From assembly GCA_029556545.1 (NCBI GenBank), contig JAKQEQ010000024.1, positions 1-44,541 of the forward strand: a stretch of DNA of 44,541 nucleotides, read 5' to 3'. This stretch comes from Candidatus Hydrogenedentota bacterium. Lineage in GTDB: Bacteria > Hydrogenedentota > Hydrogenedentia > Hydrogenedentales > JAGMZX01. Below are positions 25,843-35,500 of this stretch, piece by piece. The notes beneath the pieces were generated by a model. It was not told the DNA's origin. It did no database searches and saw nothing but the letters and a program-made list of their open reading frames with translations. The translations under genes and the position numbers were made by a program. Each line of letters begins with the position of its first letter. Position 1 is the stretch's first letter.

Positions 25843-27620
25843 CACCGGCGCTCCCGCAGCACCGCTTCGGCGAATTCACGCACTTCGCGGAGATAATGGA
25901 AGACCCGGGCGGCGTAAAGGTCTTCGCCCACGCGCTGATCCTGCATCGCGCGCAGGCTGTCATACGTGAAGAGCGCATCTGGCGGCCATAGGGCCAGATA
26001 CTTGCCCAAGTCGCTGTCCGCGCCGACGCGCTCCATGATTTCTTTGCTCGAACGCTGCACGCGCACGCCCCGCTTGAGCAGGCGCGCGCCGTGCCGCTCG
26101 AGGATGAGGTCGAGCATCTGTTGCGCGCGCCGTTCGTAGGTGTGATCGCGCAGCGCGCGGTCCCGCGCCGCCCGCGCGATGGCTTTCCGATCGTCGGGAT
26201 GGGCAAGAAAGTAGTCGATACGGGCGCGCAATTCCGCAAGATTCGTAAAAGTCGGCAATTCCGTCTCGAAATCGAAATGATCTTCGAGACCGACGCACGG
26301 ATCGCAGAGTTGAAAGCCGCCCGCCGCCGCGATCTCGAAGACTCGCGGGTTGATCGCGTCGCAGGCCGGGTCCACGCCCTCGCGGCGGTTACTCGAGTGC
26401 AGGTTGAGGTTGATCTTCGACGCCGCGACGATCTTCATGAACTCCTCGGGACTGAAACGCTGGTCGCGCCGCTGCACCAGTCGCGCCAGGGCGCGCTCGG
26501 TCCAGTTCACGCCCCAAATCTTGAAGTCGTAGTCGGTCAGCCCGCGAAATAAGCGGTTGCGGTTGTAATAGCCCGCCCCCGCGAACGAGAGATCGCAGCC
26601 GAACTCCGCCCGTTCCTCCGCCGTCAATTCCGCGGGCCGGTGTACCGCCGGGTCGCAGCCCGTCTGGACGAACGCATGGTGCTTGCAGCCGATGGCCTCG
26701 AGTAGCGCGTCGAACTCGCCCGGCTGAATGTGGAAGAAGTAATCGTATTCGAGCGCCACCTGTTTCCAATAGGGCATGTGCCGCCAGTTCTCGACGAACC
26801 AGAACGCCGACACCGTCCCGCTTTCCGCGAGACGCGCCGCGAAATTCGAGCGAACCGGCGCCTGCGCGAGTACGATGCAAATCTCCGGGTTGAACTCCGC
26901 CACGCGGGCATAGGTCCATTCCCCGAGCAGGTTGGTGACCATCTGGCCGAGTTGCGCCTTGGCGCGGGCGTGCTCGACGCTCCCCGTCACCGCTTCGTAA
27001 AGCGGCCAGCCTTCGGCGTTATCCACCGCGAGCGTGCGATGACCCAGCGCGCGAAACGCATCGGCCAGATACCGCGTAATCGGCAGCGACCCGCCGTACA
27101 TCGGACCGACCACCGCCACGCTGAAGCGCACGCCGGAAAAGGCCTCGCGCGCCAATGCGGCGCGCAGGGCGTCCACGTACCGGGGATGCAGCCGCGCCGT
27201 CGGCGGGTGTATCAGCACTTGCGGCATCCGCCGCGCAAGCGACCGGAACGCCTCCGACGCCGCGACAGCCTCGACCTCCCCGATACCAAGCGGAAAAGCG
27301 GCCTCCCCGAGCGGACCCTCGAGGGCGCGGCGCGCCACGGCGGCGTCCGGCTCGACGGCGGCCGCCTCGAAACCGCGCGCAAGCAGTTCGCGCACGTGAT
27401 AGCCCAGCCCGAGCCCGATGACGAGCACGGGCCGGGAGGGATCAAGCCCCGCCGAATCGACGAGTTGCGCCGCCTCGCGTTCCGGGTCGTAACGGCTGTG
27501 CAGCAGCACCTGCCCGACCTTGAGCGTAGGCTTTCCCGACCGCGCTTCGATGATGCGCACGTCGTCGCGGTCGGGCGTGCCGCCCAACTCCGTCTTCCAT
27601 GCGTCAGCGGGTCGCATCAT
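25842..27620 (-). CDS. CgeB-like glycosyltransferase with Maf-like N-terminal domain
   Basis: The protein is 592 residues. The N-terminal 150 residues include LLHSRYDPEREA (39-50) and VLVIGLGLGYHVREL (about 65-79), a Rossmann-like domain also seen at the start of Maf flagellin-modifying proteins. From about residue 165 (VAVVGPMYGGSLPITRYLADA) a GT-B protein of the CgeB/DUF3880 type follows; its donor domain ends in NPRVFEIAAAGGFQLCD, ELPTFTNLAELRARIDYFL and DHTYERRAQQMLDLI, the Glyco_trans_1_2 signature. Role: protein or glycan glycosylation in the cytoplasm; CgeB and Maf relatives are frequent in flagellin glycosylation islands. It starts on the stop of the upstream fusion gene (TGATG) and ends on the GT9 start, so it is tightly coupled. 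Confidence 0.82.
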   Translation of the reverse strand: MMRPADAWKTELGGTPDRDDVRIIEARSGKPTLKVGQVLLHSRYDPEREAAQLVDSAGLDPSRPVLVIGLGLGYHVRELLARGFEAAAVEPDAAVARRALEGPLGEAAFPLGIGEVEAVAASEAFRSLARRMPQVLIHPPTARLHPRYVDALRAALAREAFSGVRFSVAVVGPMYGGSLPITRYLADAFRALGHRTLAVDNAEGWPLYEAVTGSVEHARAKAQLGQMVTNLLGEWTYARVAEFNPEICIVLAQAPVRSNFAARLAESGTVSAFWFVENWRHMPYWKQVALEYDYFFHIQPGEFDALLEAIGCKHHAFVQTGCDPAVHRPAELTAEERAEFGCDLSFAGAGYYNRNRLFRGLTDYDFKIWGVNWTERALARLVQRRDQRFSPEEFMKIVAASKINLNLHSSNRREGVDPACDAINPRVFEIAAAGGFQLCDPCVGLEDHFDFETELPTFTNLAELRARIDYFLAHPDDRKAIARAARDRALRDHTYERRAQQMLDLILERHGARLLKRGVRVQRSSKEIMERVGADSDLGKYLALWPPDALFTYDSLRAMQDQRVGEDLYAARVFHYLREVREFAEAVLRERR

Positions 27621-30600
27621 CAGCCTGTGTCTCGGTCCTCGATTTCGCGCAGGAGTTCGCGGGCGCGCGCGTGCTCCGGTTCGAGCAGCAAGACGGTGTC
27701 CAGCCGCTCCCGGGCCGCCGCGAGGTCGCCTTGCCGCAGCCGTAGCGCGGCGCAGGTACACGCCAACTCGGCGTTTCCGGGATAGAAGTCCGCATAGCGT
27801 TCGATCACGGGCAGCGCGTCCTCGACCCGGTCCAGAGTTTCGGCAAGCGGCGCGAAATGCTTGAGCAGCGCCGCATGCTCGAGACTGCTCTCCAGCGCCC
27901 GTTTCAGGCAATCATACGCCTCATCGGCTCGCCGTTCCGCCAATGCCGCCAGCCCCAACGCGCCCAGCGCGCGCGCATCCTCGGGGTGCGCCGCCACCGC
28001 GCGCTCGAGCAGCGGCCGCGCCGCGCCGGCCCGATTCATCCCCACCAGCAAAATGCCCAGTTCGCCCGCCACCGTCGCGTCCTCCGGGCGGATCGCCGCC
28101 GCCTCGCGCAACAGTTCCTCGGCCCGCGTCAGTTGTCCCGCCCGTGCAAGCGCTTTCGCCGCAACACGCCGCCGCTCGCATTCGTCCACGCCCGCCGCAT
28201 GCAGCGCCAGCGCCGCCGCCACCTCCGCATGGCCCTGTTCGAGGGCCGCGCGCGCCCGCGCGAGCCGGTCCGCGCCGGGATGTCCCGCGATCACACGATA
28301 CTGATACGTGCGCAGGTCCGCGTACTCCGCATCGCTCACGCCCTCGATTGTGATCTTGCCCATCCGCACCGAGCCGTCCGGTCCGAGCGGCAACAGGTCC
28401 TCGCGCCCCATCGAGAGCGGCGCGAGCTCGCACAATTCAAGGCCCGCATCCCGGACCAATCCCTCGAGTTCGACGCGCGTGAAAAACCGCAGGTGCGTGC
28501 GGTCCAGGATGCCCCGGTCCATGTATTGCCATCGCCCGAGCGAGAGACTCTCGATCACGGCGTAGTACCGCACGTTCGGGATGCTGATCACGATGACGCC
28601 GTCCGGCGCGAGCACGCGCGCGAGTTTTCGCAGCGCGGCGGCCGGGTCGACGAGATGCTCCAACACGTCCGCGCACACGATGCAATCGAAGCGCCCGTCT
28701 TCGAAGGGCAGGTCCATCGTCTCGATGCTGCCGACAATCACGCCGTCAAGGACGCGGCGCGCCTTTTCCGCGGCGTGTTCGACTACCTCCAGGCCGCTCA
28801 CCGTGATGTTCCGCCGCTGGCGCTTGAGCAGCCAGCCGAATGCGCCCGCGCCGCAGCCCACGTCGAGCACGCGCCGAGCGTGCAACGGGATGAACGGCAG
28901 TAATTCCGGGCGCGGGCATTCGTAGTACTCGCCAAGCTCGAAATCGGCGTCTTCGCGACCCAACGCGCCCAGAACGGCCCGAGTGGTGTCGAGTATTTCC
29001 CGCACGCGATGCGAGTAGGTGTGCTCGCCGAGTACGCACGCGAGCCCGGTCTCAGCGATGCGCGCGCGTTCGTCTTCATGCTCCAGGTAATAAGCGATCA
29101 GGTCGAGCAGTTCGTCGTCGTTGCGGTAGACCACGAGGTGCTTCCGGTCCTGGAAGAGGTCCTCGAGTCCGTCCGCCTCGTCTGTGATCACAAGCGCGCC
29201 CGACGCCATGCCCTCGAAGACCCGCATGTTCACGTCGCGGTTGACGCAGGCGTTCACGACGATCTTCGCGCCGGCGTAAATGCCCGCCATGTCTTCAGGC
29301 CAGGCCTTGCCGATGAAGCAGTCTGGAAAGCGCGCGCGCACGGCCTCGAGCAGCCGGGGCCGCCGCGCATCCTCTTCCGTGCTGAAGCTGCCCACGTAGG
29401 CCACGTCGAGCGCGCGAGCGCGGGACGCGACATTGTGCAGCGCGGGACTGCACGCCAACGGAACCCAGAACACGTGGCGGATGCCCGCCTCGCGGAAGGA
29501 CTCCACCTGCCCTTTCTGCGCGAGAAACACGCAATCGAACGGACGCGCCATCGCGAGCCGAAGTTCCGGCGCGATATGCGAGTCGATGAGATACGCGATC
29601 TTCGGCGCGTCGAGCGCCTCGAGTCCCTCGGGCGCGGCCTTCGGGCCGGAATCGACCCACAAATACAGGTCCGGCGCATAGCCCTCCGGCAGCCCCGCCG
29701 CCACGTCCGCCCAACTGGCCTCGAGCGCCAGGTTGACGGCGTGGGGGAGATACGGCGGCGTGGGGGCCGGGAACCCCCACAGGGCCAGCACGTCCTCCGG
29801 CACGCGATAACCGGCGGTAAGGACGTTATGGTTCTCGCGCAGCGCCTCGTCGAAATAGCGCCCTGTGGTTATGGGCGACGCCATATAGTGGAGCAAGATG
29901 TTCATTCGTGGCGTCGCCGCCGCTGCGGCGGTGGCCTGTGGGCCGCCGAAACGTTTCGCGCCCTGGTCCGCCGCCTCGAAGATGGCAGCGCGCCAACGCT
30001 CGACAAACGCCTCCAGCGGAAACTTCCGCGCCACCGTCTCCCGGCCCCGCGCGCCGATTTCCCGTGCCAACTCCCGGTCCCGAAGCAACGCCTCGATACG
30101 GTCCCGTAGCACGGCGGCGTCGTAGGACACAAACCCATCCACGCCGTCGGTTAGGGGCGACGTCGGATTCGCCAGCGCGACGATCGGCAAACCCGTCGCC
30201 ATCGCCTCAAGCGTGACGAGGTTGTAGCCGTCCTCATAGGCCTCCCGCGTCACATGGAGGAGACACCGCGATCGGCGGTAATACGCGCGGAGTTCGTCGA
30301 ACGACCGCGCCGGCATCGAGTCCGGGATGCCAGGGTTCTCCCCGATGACCCGATGAGGCAGGCCGGCCACAACCCGCTCCTGAAAATCCACGTCGAACAT
30401 GAGATTGCGGTCGCGCATCATGTTGCCGACGCGCAGCACGCACGCCTCCTCGCCCGTGTATCCGCCGTATTCCTCGATGTCGATCCCCGGCGGGATCACC
30501 CGGCCCGGAATGCCGTAATCCGCGCGCTTCGACTCCGAAATAAAGATGAACGCAAACCATTCCCGCAGGCATCCGATGAGTTTCCAAAATGACTCCGCCG

Positions 30601-30931
30601 GGTCGCCCCGGTCCGTTTTCGCCGTCGTCGCCAGGAAGGACCGGCGGTTATGGCACACGAGCAGCTTCGGGACCGACGCCTTGCGAACATCCAGCGCGTT
30701 GTTCTCATTGTGCGCAATGACCACGTCATACCGGCCCGCCATGAGGTCCGCCCGCCACTGTCCTTCCGGCACGAGCACGAGATTCGCGGGCTTCGGACGG
30801 TAATGCTCGAACCAGGGTCTGGCCAGGACGCCCCGCTCGTATTGCCCCACGTGCAGCGTCAGCCCGGTCTTCGCCATGAGGCAGAGGTAAGGCTCGTGAA
30901 AATTGAAGGTCAGAACCCGGGGCGCCTTCAT
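27620..30931 (-). CDS. Four-module protein: GT4/GT1 - CgeB-like GT - SAM methyltransferase - TPR
   Basis: The protein is 1,103 residues with four modules. Residues 1-335: GT-B glycosyltransferase (VIPPGIDIEEYGG, EDGYNLVTLEAMATGLPIVA). Residues 343-650: CgeB-like GT (NILLHYMASPITTGRYFDEA, KIVVNACVNRDVNMRVFEGM, SGALVITDEADGLEDLF, GEHTYSHRVREIL). Residues about 665-880: class I methyltransferase (RRVLDVGCGAGAFG near 690, CADVLEHLVDPAAALRKLA, DGVIVISIPN). Residues about 885-1103: TPR repeats (LEQGHAEVAAALALHAAG and similar). It may add two sugars and methylate one, with TPRs recruiting a protein acceptor; this is inference. Met343 opens the second GT with ACATCTTGCTCC-type coding after an Ala-rich linker, as expected for gene fusion. 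The gene starts one base after the upstream stop. Confidence 0.82.
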   Translation of the reverse strand: MKAPRVLTFNFHEPYLCLMAKTGLTLHVGQYERGVLARPWFEHYRPKPANLVLVPEGQWRADLMAGRYDVVIAHNENNALDVRKASVPKLLVCHNRRSFLATTAKTDRGDPAESFWKLIGCLREWFAFIFISESKRADYGIPGRVIPPGIDIEEYGGYTGEEACVLRVGNMMRDRNLMFDVDFQERVVAGLPHRVIGENPGIPDSMPARSFDELRAYYRRSRCLLHVTREAYEDGYNLVTLEAMATGLPIVALANPTSPLTDGVDGFVSYDAAVLRDRIEALLRDRELAREIGARGRETVARKFPLEAFVERWRAAIFEAADQGAKRFGGPQATAAAAATPRMNILLHYMASPITTGRYFDEALRENHNVLTAGYRVPEDVLALWGFPAPTPPYLPHAVNLALEASWADVAAGLPEGYAPDLYLWVDSGPKAAPEGLEALDAPKIAYLIDSHIAPELRLAMARPFDCVFLAQKGQVESFREAGIRHVFWVPLACSPALHNVASRARALDVAYVGSFSTEEDARRPRLLEAVRARFPDCFIGKAWPEDMAGIYAGAKIVVNACVNRDVNMRVFEGMASGALVITDEADGLEDLFQDRKHLVVYRNDDELLDLIAYYLEHEDERARIAETGLACVLGEHTYSHRVREILDTTRAVLGALGREDADFELGEYYECPRPELLPFIPLHARRVLDVGCGAGAFGWLLKRQRRNITVSGLEVVEHAAEKARRVLDGVIVGSIETMDLPFEDGRFDCIVCADVLEHLVDPAAALRKLARVLAPDGVIVISIPNVRYYAVIESLSLGRWQYMDRGILDRTHLRFFTRVELEGLVRDAGLELCELAPLSMGREDLLPLGPDGSVRMGKITIEGVSDAEYADLRTYQYRVIAGHPGADRLARARAALEQGHAEVAAALALHAAGVDECERRRVAAKALARAGQLTRAEELLREAAAIRPEDATVAGELGILLVGMNRAGAARPLLERAVAAHPEDARALGALGLAALAERRADEAYDCLKRALESSLEHAALLKHFAPLAETLDRVEDALPVIERYADFYPGNAELACTCAALRLRQGDLAAARERLDTVLLLEPEHARARELLREIEDRDTG

Positions 30932-30932
30932 A

Positions 30933-31559
30933 TCAGCCGGCGGCGGACGCCGCCCGCTCGCGGAGCAACCCGACGATCCGTTCCTCGCGCTCCGCGCGCG
31001 GCGCCAGTTCGTATTCGAGAAGGTCCCCCAGGAGAATGCAATCCCCGTTTTCGAGTGCCTCCGCCGCCTCCTTTAACTGCGCGTTCAGATCGTCGTGCAG
31101 GGCCTTCAGTGAACTCCCGTCAAGCGACATCGAATCGAGGTCAAGCCGCAACGCGTTCGCGATCAGCAATTGGCGCGTCTTCACGTGGCCCCAAAGCACC
31201 GCCAGTTCCTCGAACGGCTCGAATCCATCCTCGGGCGTCTCCCCGTGAAACACTTCCGCCAGACTGCGGCAGGCTTCGGGGAGGTTCGGCAACGCTTCGG
31301 CGAGCTCGATCAGGCATTGATTCACCAGTTCCGCCACGGGCGCGCTGCTCACTTCGATGGTCGTGACGGCTTCGGTCGGCACATCGCTGAGCCGCGCGAT
31401 AAGCGCGTCCGGCGCGATGCTCTTACCGTCCACGACGATGCTCAGCATGGCGCGTTCGCGTTCGCGCAGCCAACTCTCGATGGCCGCCGCCGCGGCGAGC
31501 GCGTCCGCCGGTTCGCCGGTGAACTCGAAGTTGCGTTCTCCATCCACGATCACGTCCAT
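30933..31559 (-). CDS. Uncharacterised acidic helical protein in the fliW-csrA operon
   Basis: The protein is 208 residues with no signal peptide or TM. The N-terminal half has strands (MDVIVDGERNFEF, MLSIVVDGKSIAPDALIARL, EAVTTIEVSSAPVAELVNQ), and the C-terminal half is helical and acidic (LKALHDDLNAQLKEAAEALE, LLGDLLEYELAPRAEREERI). I do not recognise the family. Its location between csrA and a glycosyltransferase gene, with GGAG upstream of 31559, 17 bases after csrA and one base before the next start, suggests a flagellar accessory, chaperone or regulatory role. It has some resemblance to short proteins I have seen beside csrA/fliW, but this is only an impression. Confidence 0.7.
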   Translation of the reverse strand: MDVIVDGERNFEFTGEPADALAAAAAIESWLRERERAMLSIVVDGKSIAPDALIARLSDVPTEAVTTIEVSSAPVAELVNQCLIELAEALPNLPEACRSLAEVFHGETPEDGFEPFEELAVLWGHVKTRQLLIANALRLDLDSMSLDGSSLKALHDDLNAQLKEAAEALENGDCILLGDLLEYELAPRAEREERIVGLLRERAASAAG

Positions 31560-31576
31560 GGGTGCGCTCCTGCGGC

Positions 31577-31798
31577 TTAGCGAGGGACGAGCCCCGAAAC
31601 CGCGTCGATATTCGGCGCGTTGGCCGCCTGCGCGTTCTCCGCGTGAATGGCCAGGTACACCTCGCGCCGGTGCACCACCACGGCGCGCGGCGCCACGATG
31701 CCCAGTTTCACCTGGTTGTCTCTGAGATCGAGCACCTTGACCTCGATGTCGTTGCCGATCATGATGCTCTCATTCTCCTTACGCGTCAGCACGAGCAT
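31577..31798 (-). CDS. csrA: CsrA translational regulator
   Basis: The protein is 73 residues. [20 protein letters not shown] (first strands) and [20 protein letters not shown] are the diagnostic CsrA/RsmA sequence; the R-x-E-V-Y segment that binds GGA loops reads HRREVY. A short tail ([15 protein letters not shown]) follows. Role: a dimeric RNA-binding protein that represses translation by covering Shine-Dalgarno GGA sites, in flagellated bacteria notably that of flagellin mRNA. The ATG at 31798 lies 20 bases inside fliW, with GGGAGA upstream. The adjacent FliW is its known protein antagonist. Confidence 0.97.
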   Translation of the reverse strand: MLVLTRKENESIMIGNDIEVKVLDLRDNQVKLGIVAPRAVVVHRREVYLAIHAENAQAANAPNIDAVSGLVPR

Positions 31799-32252
31799 GG
31801 CTGCTCTCCCGGGCTTCCGTGCCCTTCTTGGCCTGCGCAAGGAAAAACTGGATCGGGTAATCCGGCTGATCCAGCACGACTTGTCGGGCCAAGCGACGCT
31901 TCGGATGGACCACAATCGGCGCGCGCAGGTTCGTGCGTACCAGCGCGGGGTCCTCCGGCACCACCAGCAGCGTATATACCTCCAATTCCTCGACGCTTCC
32001 TGCCCCCAGTTCCGTCAACTCGACTGCGCTCAGAACCACCTTGTAATCCGGTACCAGCGCCCGCGGGTCAACCACCAGAAACGCCAAATCCGGCGTATCA
32101 ACGGACTGAAGCCATTTGACCGGCCCCTGGGTCGGCCCCGGAAGCAGCAGATATTGAAGCTGAGAGGCGAAGCCGATGATCGGTTGCGCGAACGTGATAA
32201 CCGCATCGGGTTCGATCGTGATTTCGCCGAATCGCGCCGTTTTCACTATCAT
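31779..32252 (-). CDS. fliW: Flagellar assembly factor FliW
   Basis: The protein is 157 residues, the family length. [59 protein letters not shown] and [20 protein letters not shown] are the conserved stretches in order. Role: FliW binds either flagellin or CsrA; free FliW sequesters CsrA allosterically, so flagellin translation follows flagellin secretion. The start at 32252 is chosen from the family N-terminus and GGAAG upstream; an in-frame ATG at 32264 would add four residues. The Shine-Dalgarno region has two GGA motifs (GGATGGAAG), so CsrA could control this operon. It is the first gene of an operon of six. Confidence 0.95.
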   Translation of the reverse strand: MIVKTARFGEITIEPDAVITFAQPIIGFASQLQYLLLPGPTQGPVKWLQSVDTPDLAFLVVDPRALVPDYKVVLSAVELTELGAGSVEELEVYTLLVVPEDPALVRTNLRAPIVVHPKRRLARQVVLDQPDYPIQFFLAQAKKGTEARESSHARADA

Positions 32253-32369
32253 TCGGGCTTCCATCCGCGGCCGGACGCCGCGTCCCTTCCTTTGCGTCTC
32301 GTGGACCCGTTTCCGCGCGCCGACGCGAGACCGGTCCAACGTAAGCGCTGACCTGTCACCGTAGTATGC

Positions 32370-32385
32370 CGCAAATGCCTGTCCA
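32370..32385 (-). promoter_or_regulatory. Possible sigma54-type promoter of the fliW operon
   Basis: On the minus strand TGGACAGGCATTTGCG has GG and GC separated by exactly ten bases and a TTGC block, as in sigma54 -24/-12 elements (consensus TGGCAC-N5-TTGC). The CAC part is not matched. The start would be near 32359, giving a leader of about 107 bases. Confidence 0.3.
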
Positions 32386-32451
32386 ACGCAACGCCCAGGA
32401 GCGGGGGACCTGCGGCAGGAGAGACCGCGCAGGCGTAAGTTCTCTCTCTTG

Positions 32452-32481
32452 ATTGCGGAGATGCGGAGAATGCTCCGCAAT
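32452..32481 (-). terminator. Hairpin downstream of the cytochrome gene
   Basis: ATTGCGGAG and CTCCGCAAT form a perfect 9-bp stem around a 12-base loop, 56 bases after the cytochrome stop. There is no U run, so it is a terminator candidate only. The stretch between here and fliW otherwise shows only the sigma54-like site. Confidence 0.4.
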
Positions 32482-32536
32482 AACCGCGCGGCAATACCCC
32501 CCTGCGATGTGCTGCCCTCTCCCGTCGCTTCCAGAA

Positions 32537-35500
32537 TTACTGGGATGCCTGCGCGGCTTGATCGCCCACTTCTCTTACGCAGGCCCCGGTGTTCCCCGGT
32601 TCGGGGTGTTTCCAGTCCGCGTGGTGCTCATGCGCCCAGACGTCGCTGACCTTGCCGCCGAAGAGACTGCGCAGGCTATGCGGCACGACGACGGTGGCGA
32701 GGTACACGTGGGCCATGAGCAGGACGATCATGACGAGCCCGGCCACGTCGTGAATGGTGTACAGGAGTTCCTGGCCCGCGAAGTGTGCGTCGCGGTTGAG
32801 GCCCATGAGTACACCGGTGACGATGAGCGCGCCGAAGGCCGCCACAACCATCCAGAAGAGGACTTTCTGGCCGGCGTTGAATTTGCCGGCGGGCAGGTGG
32901 CCCTTCACGCCGCCGAGGTAGCCGCCGGCCTTGAGCAGCCACTTGAGGTCGCCGCGCGCGGGCAGCATCGAGAGGAGCCAGACCAGGACCATGATCAAGA
33001 CGCCCACGGAGGCGACGTAGCCGAAGTAGGTGTGCCAAGGCCGGGCCCAGTGGGCGAGCGGGTCGCTCTTGCCAAGCAGGAAGCAGAACCCGGTCACGGC
33101 GAGAAACACGACGGTGGTCATCGACACAAGGTGGCTGAGCCGCTCGTGGATGCGGAACCGCACGACGTTCGGCGGGCCGGCCGGGCTGCCGCCCTTGATG
33201 CCGAAGATGACGAAGTGCAGGATTATCATCGCGAGCACGGCGAGGACGGCGTAGGGGGATAGCGGCTTCAGCACGGTTTCGCGCCATGCGCCTATAAGCA
33301 GGTCCTGCTTGTTATAACCGAGCGCCTCGTACATGGGTCTCGTGGCGGGTGTGCCGTCGGCGGTGTAAGGGTCCGTGGCGATGGAGCCGAAGAAGAAGTG
33401 CGCGTCCGCGGCGTGGCAGTCGGCGCAGCCGTTCGCGCCGAGGGCCATCTTCGCCGGTTCGACGCCGTGTGAGACGGTCCAGGACAACCGTTGGGCCAAC
33501 GCGGCGATCTCAGGATGCGTCGCGGGGTCAACGGGCTGGACGGCGACTTCGTATGCCGGGGCGATCCGCATCTCGCGGCGTTCCCAGACCATCTGGGGCG
33601 GGTCCCAACTGCTTTCGCCGGGTCTCTCGACCCGTTCGTGGCGGTCGATGCGCAGGAACGGCGCGCCTTCGGCGACGGGGGGCATCTCGGTCAACGCGCC
33701 ATCGTAGGGATTGCGCCAATCGGCGATCTCCACGCGATACACGGTCTCGCCCTTGACGTAGAACAGGTCGCGGTCCGCGAGGCGCGGCGCGGTTTGCTTG
33801 AGCGCCCACGCGACCGCTGCGATTTCCTCGTCGGTGTTCGCCTCGGGGAACGAGTCGTTATTGTCGTCATGGATTTTGACGAGTCGGCGTTCTTCCGGCT
33901 TGAACGCGGTGAGCTTGCCGGTAATGGCCGCGGCAAGTTCCGCCTCGGACGGCCCGGGGGCCTCCGCTGTCTCCGCCGTTTCCGCGACCTCCGATGCGCC
34001 TGGCGGGGTTTCCTCCGCCGGAGCCTGGTCGGCGGGGGCTGCGGCGTCTGACGAGTCCGACGGGTCCGACGAGTCTGACACGTCCGACACGTCCGTCGGG
34101 TTCGCCTGAGCGACTCCGACGGCGGGCGACGGCGCGCCGTCCGCGGTATGGCCGGGATAGAGGTAATGCTTGTATTCGTCGTCGTGCAGGAAGTTCCAGG
34201 CCGCCTTCATTTCGCGGGGAAACAGCGGTCTTGCGAACTCGCCGTCCATGATCGCCCAGAAGACGCCCAGTTGATAGCCTTCGGGATGGATAACGCCGCC
34301 GTCCTTGGCGCGCGCGAAGGCGAAGGGGGATGCGGCGATGGTGGCGCCGGGTCGGCGAGGCTGGAGCGTGCTCTGCACCTCGCGCATCGCGCCGAACTGG
34401 AGGTGGTACGCATTTCCGCGAAATACGCCCACTGCATGCTCGCCGGACGCGCGCGATTCAAGAAGCGTATCCAGTGCGAACAGCATGGCGGCGCGCGCGG
34501 ATTCCGCTTCGAGTCCGCCGAGGCGGGCGACCTCGTCGCGGACGCGGAAGGGCTCTTCTGACAGACCCGGTGCGCTTTGCCGGATAGGCGCATCCGCCGG
34601 GACGATCATTTCCGCCGCCTGGGTCAGTTCCTCTTGCGTGAACGGCTGGAAGCGGCTGTCGAGCACGTCGCTCAGGATACTCCCCCACATGGCGCCGAAC
34701 ATCCAGGTATCTGCGGCGCTCGGGTCGGTCTCGAAGGGCAATTGCCGCCAGTCGCCCGCCACGGTGTCCACGACGCCGGTCCCGATAAAAGGCCGCGTCG
34801 TAATGTGGCACGCCTCGCAGCTGATTCGTTCCAAGTGAAGGTACGGCAGCCACTCGTGCTTGTAATCCGGCGCGCCCAATACCTGTTGCTCGTGGCACTC
34901 CTTGCACGAGAGCATCGAGTCATCGAGGTTGTCGCGCACGGTCTGGCTGGAGGACGAGCCCTTGGCGAAATTGTGGCGGAGGTCCCCCGGGTGGCACTTG
35001 AGGCAGGTCATGCCCTGTTCGGTGTGGACGTCATACTCGTAATGCTGATGCCACGTGCTGCCACGTTTCTGCACGCTCGAAATGTCGTGGCAGAACAAGC
35101 ACTGACGGTCGCCGGGCCGCTGGATGGGCAGGTGAACCGTACCGTCGGCCAGGAACAGACTCTTCTTGTAGTAGACATTCGGGGTCTGGCCATCGGCCAC
35201 CGATCCCCAGACATAACCCAGGCCCGAAGCCGCCGTCGCGGCCCACTTAAAATTAAGCTTCTTGATCTGCTGTGCCCGTATTGAGTATTCGTAACCCGCG
35301 AGGTGGCAGATAAAACAGTCCGCCTCCATCACACCGGTGAGTTCCCAGGGCGACTCGTGATAGTCGCCGTCGCCCATGTACGCGAGTTCGCGGTCGAGCC
35401 GGAGCGCCCGGTCGTAGCGTTGGCCGGCGCGGTCGTACTCGGCCGGGCCACCGCCCGGATGACAGACCCCGCAGCTGACGATCCACTCGAAGGGCGTCAT

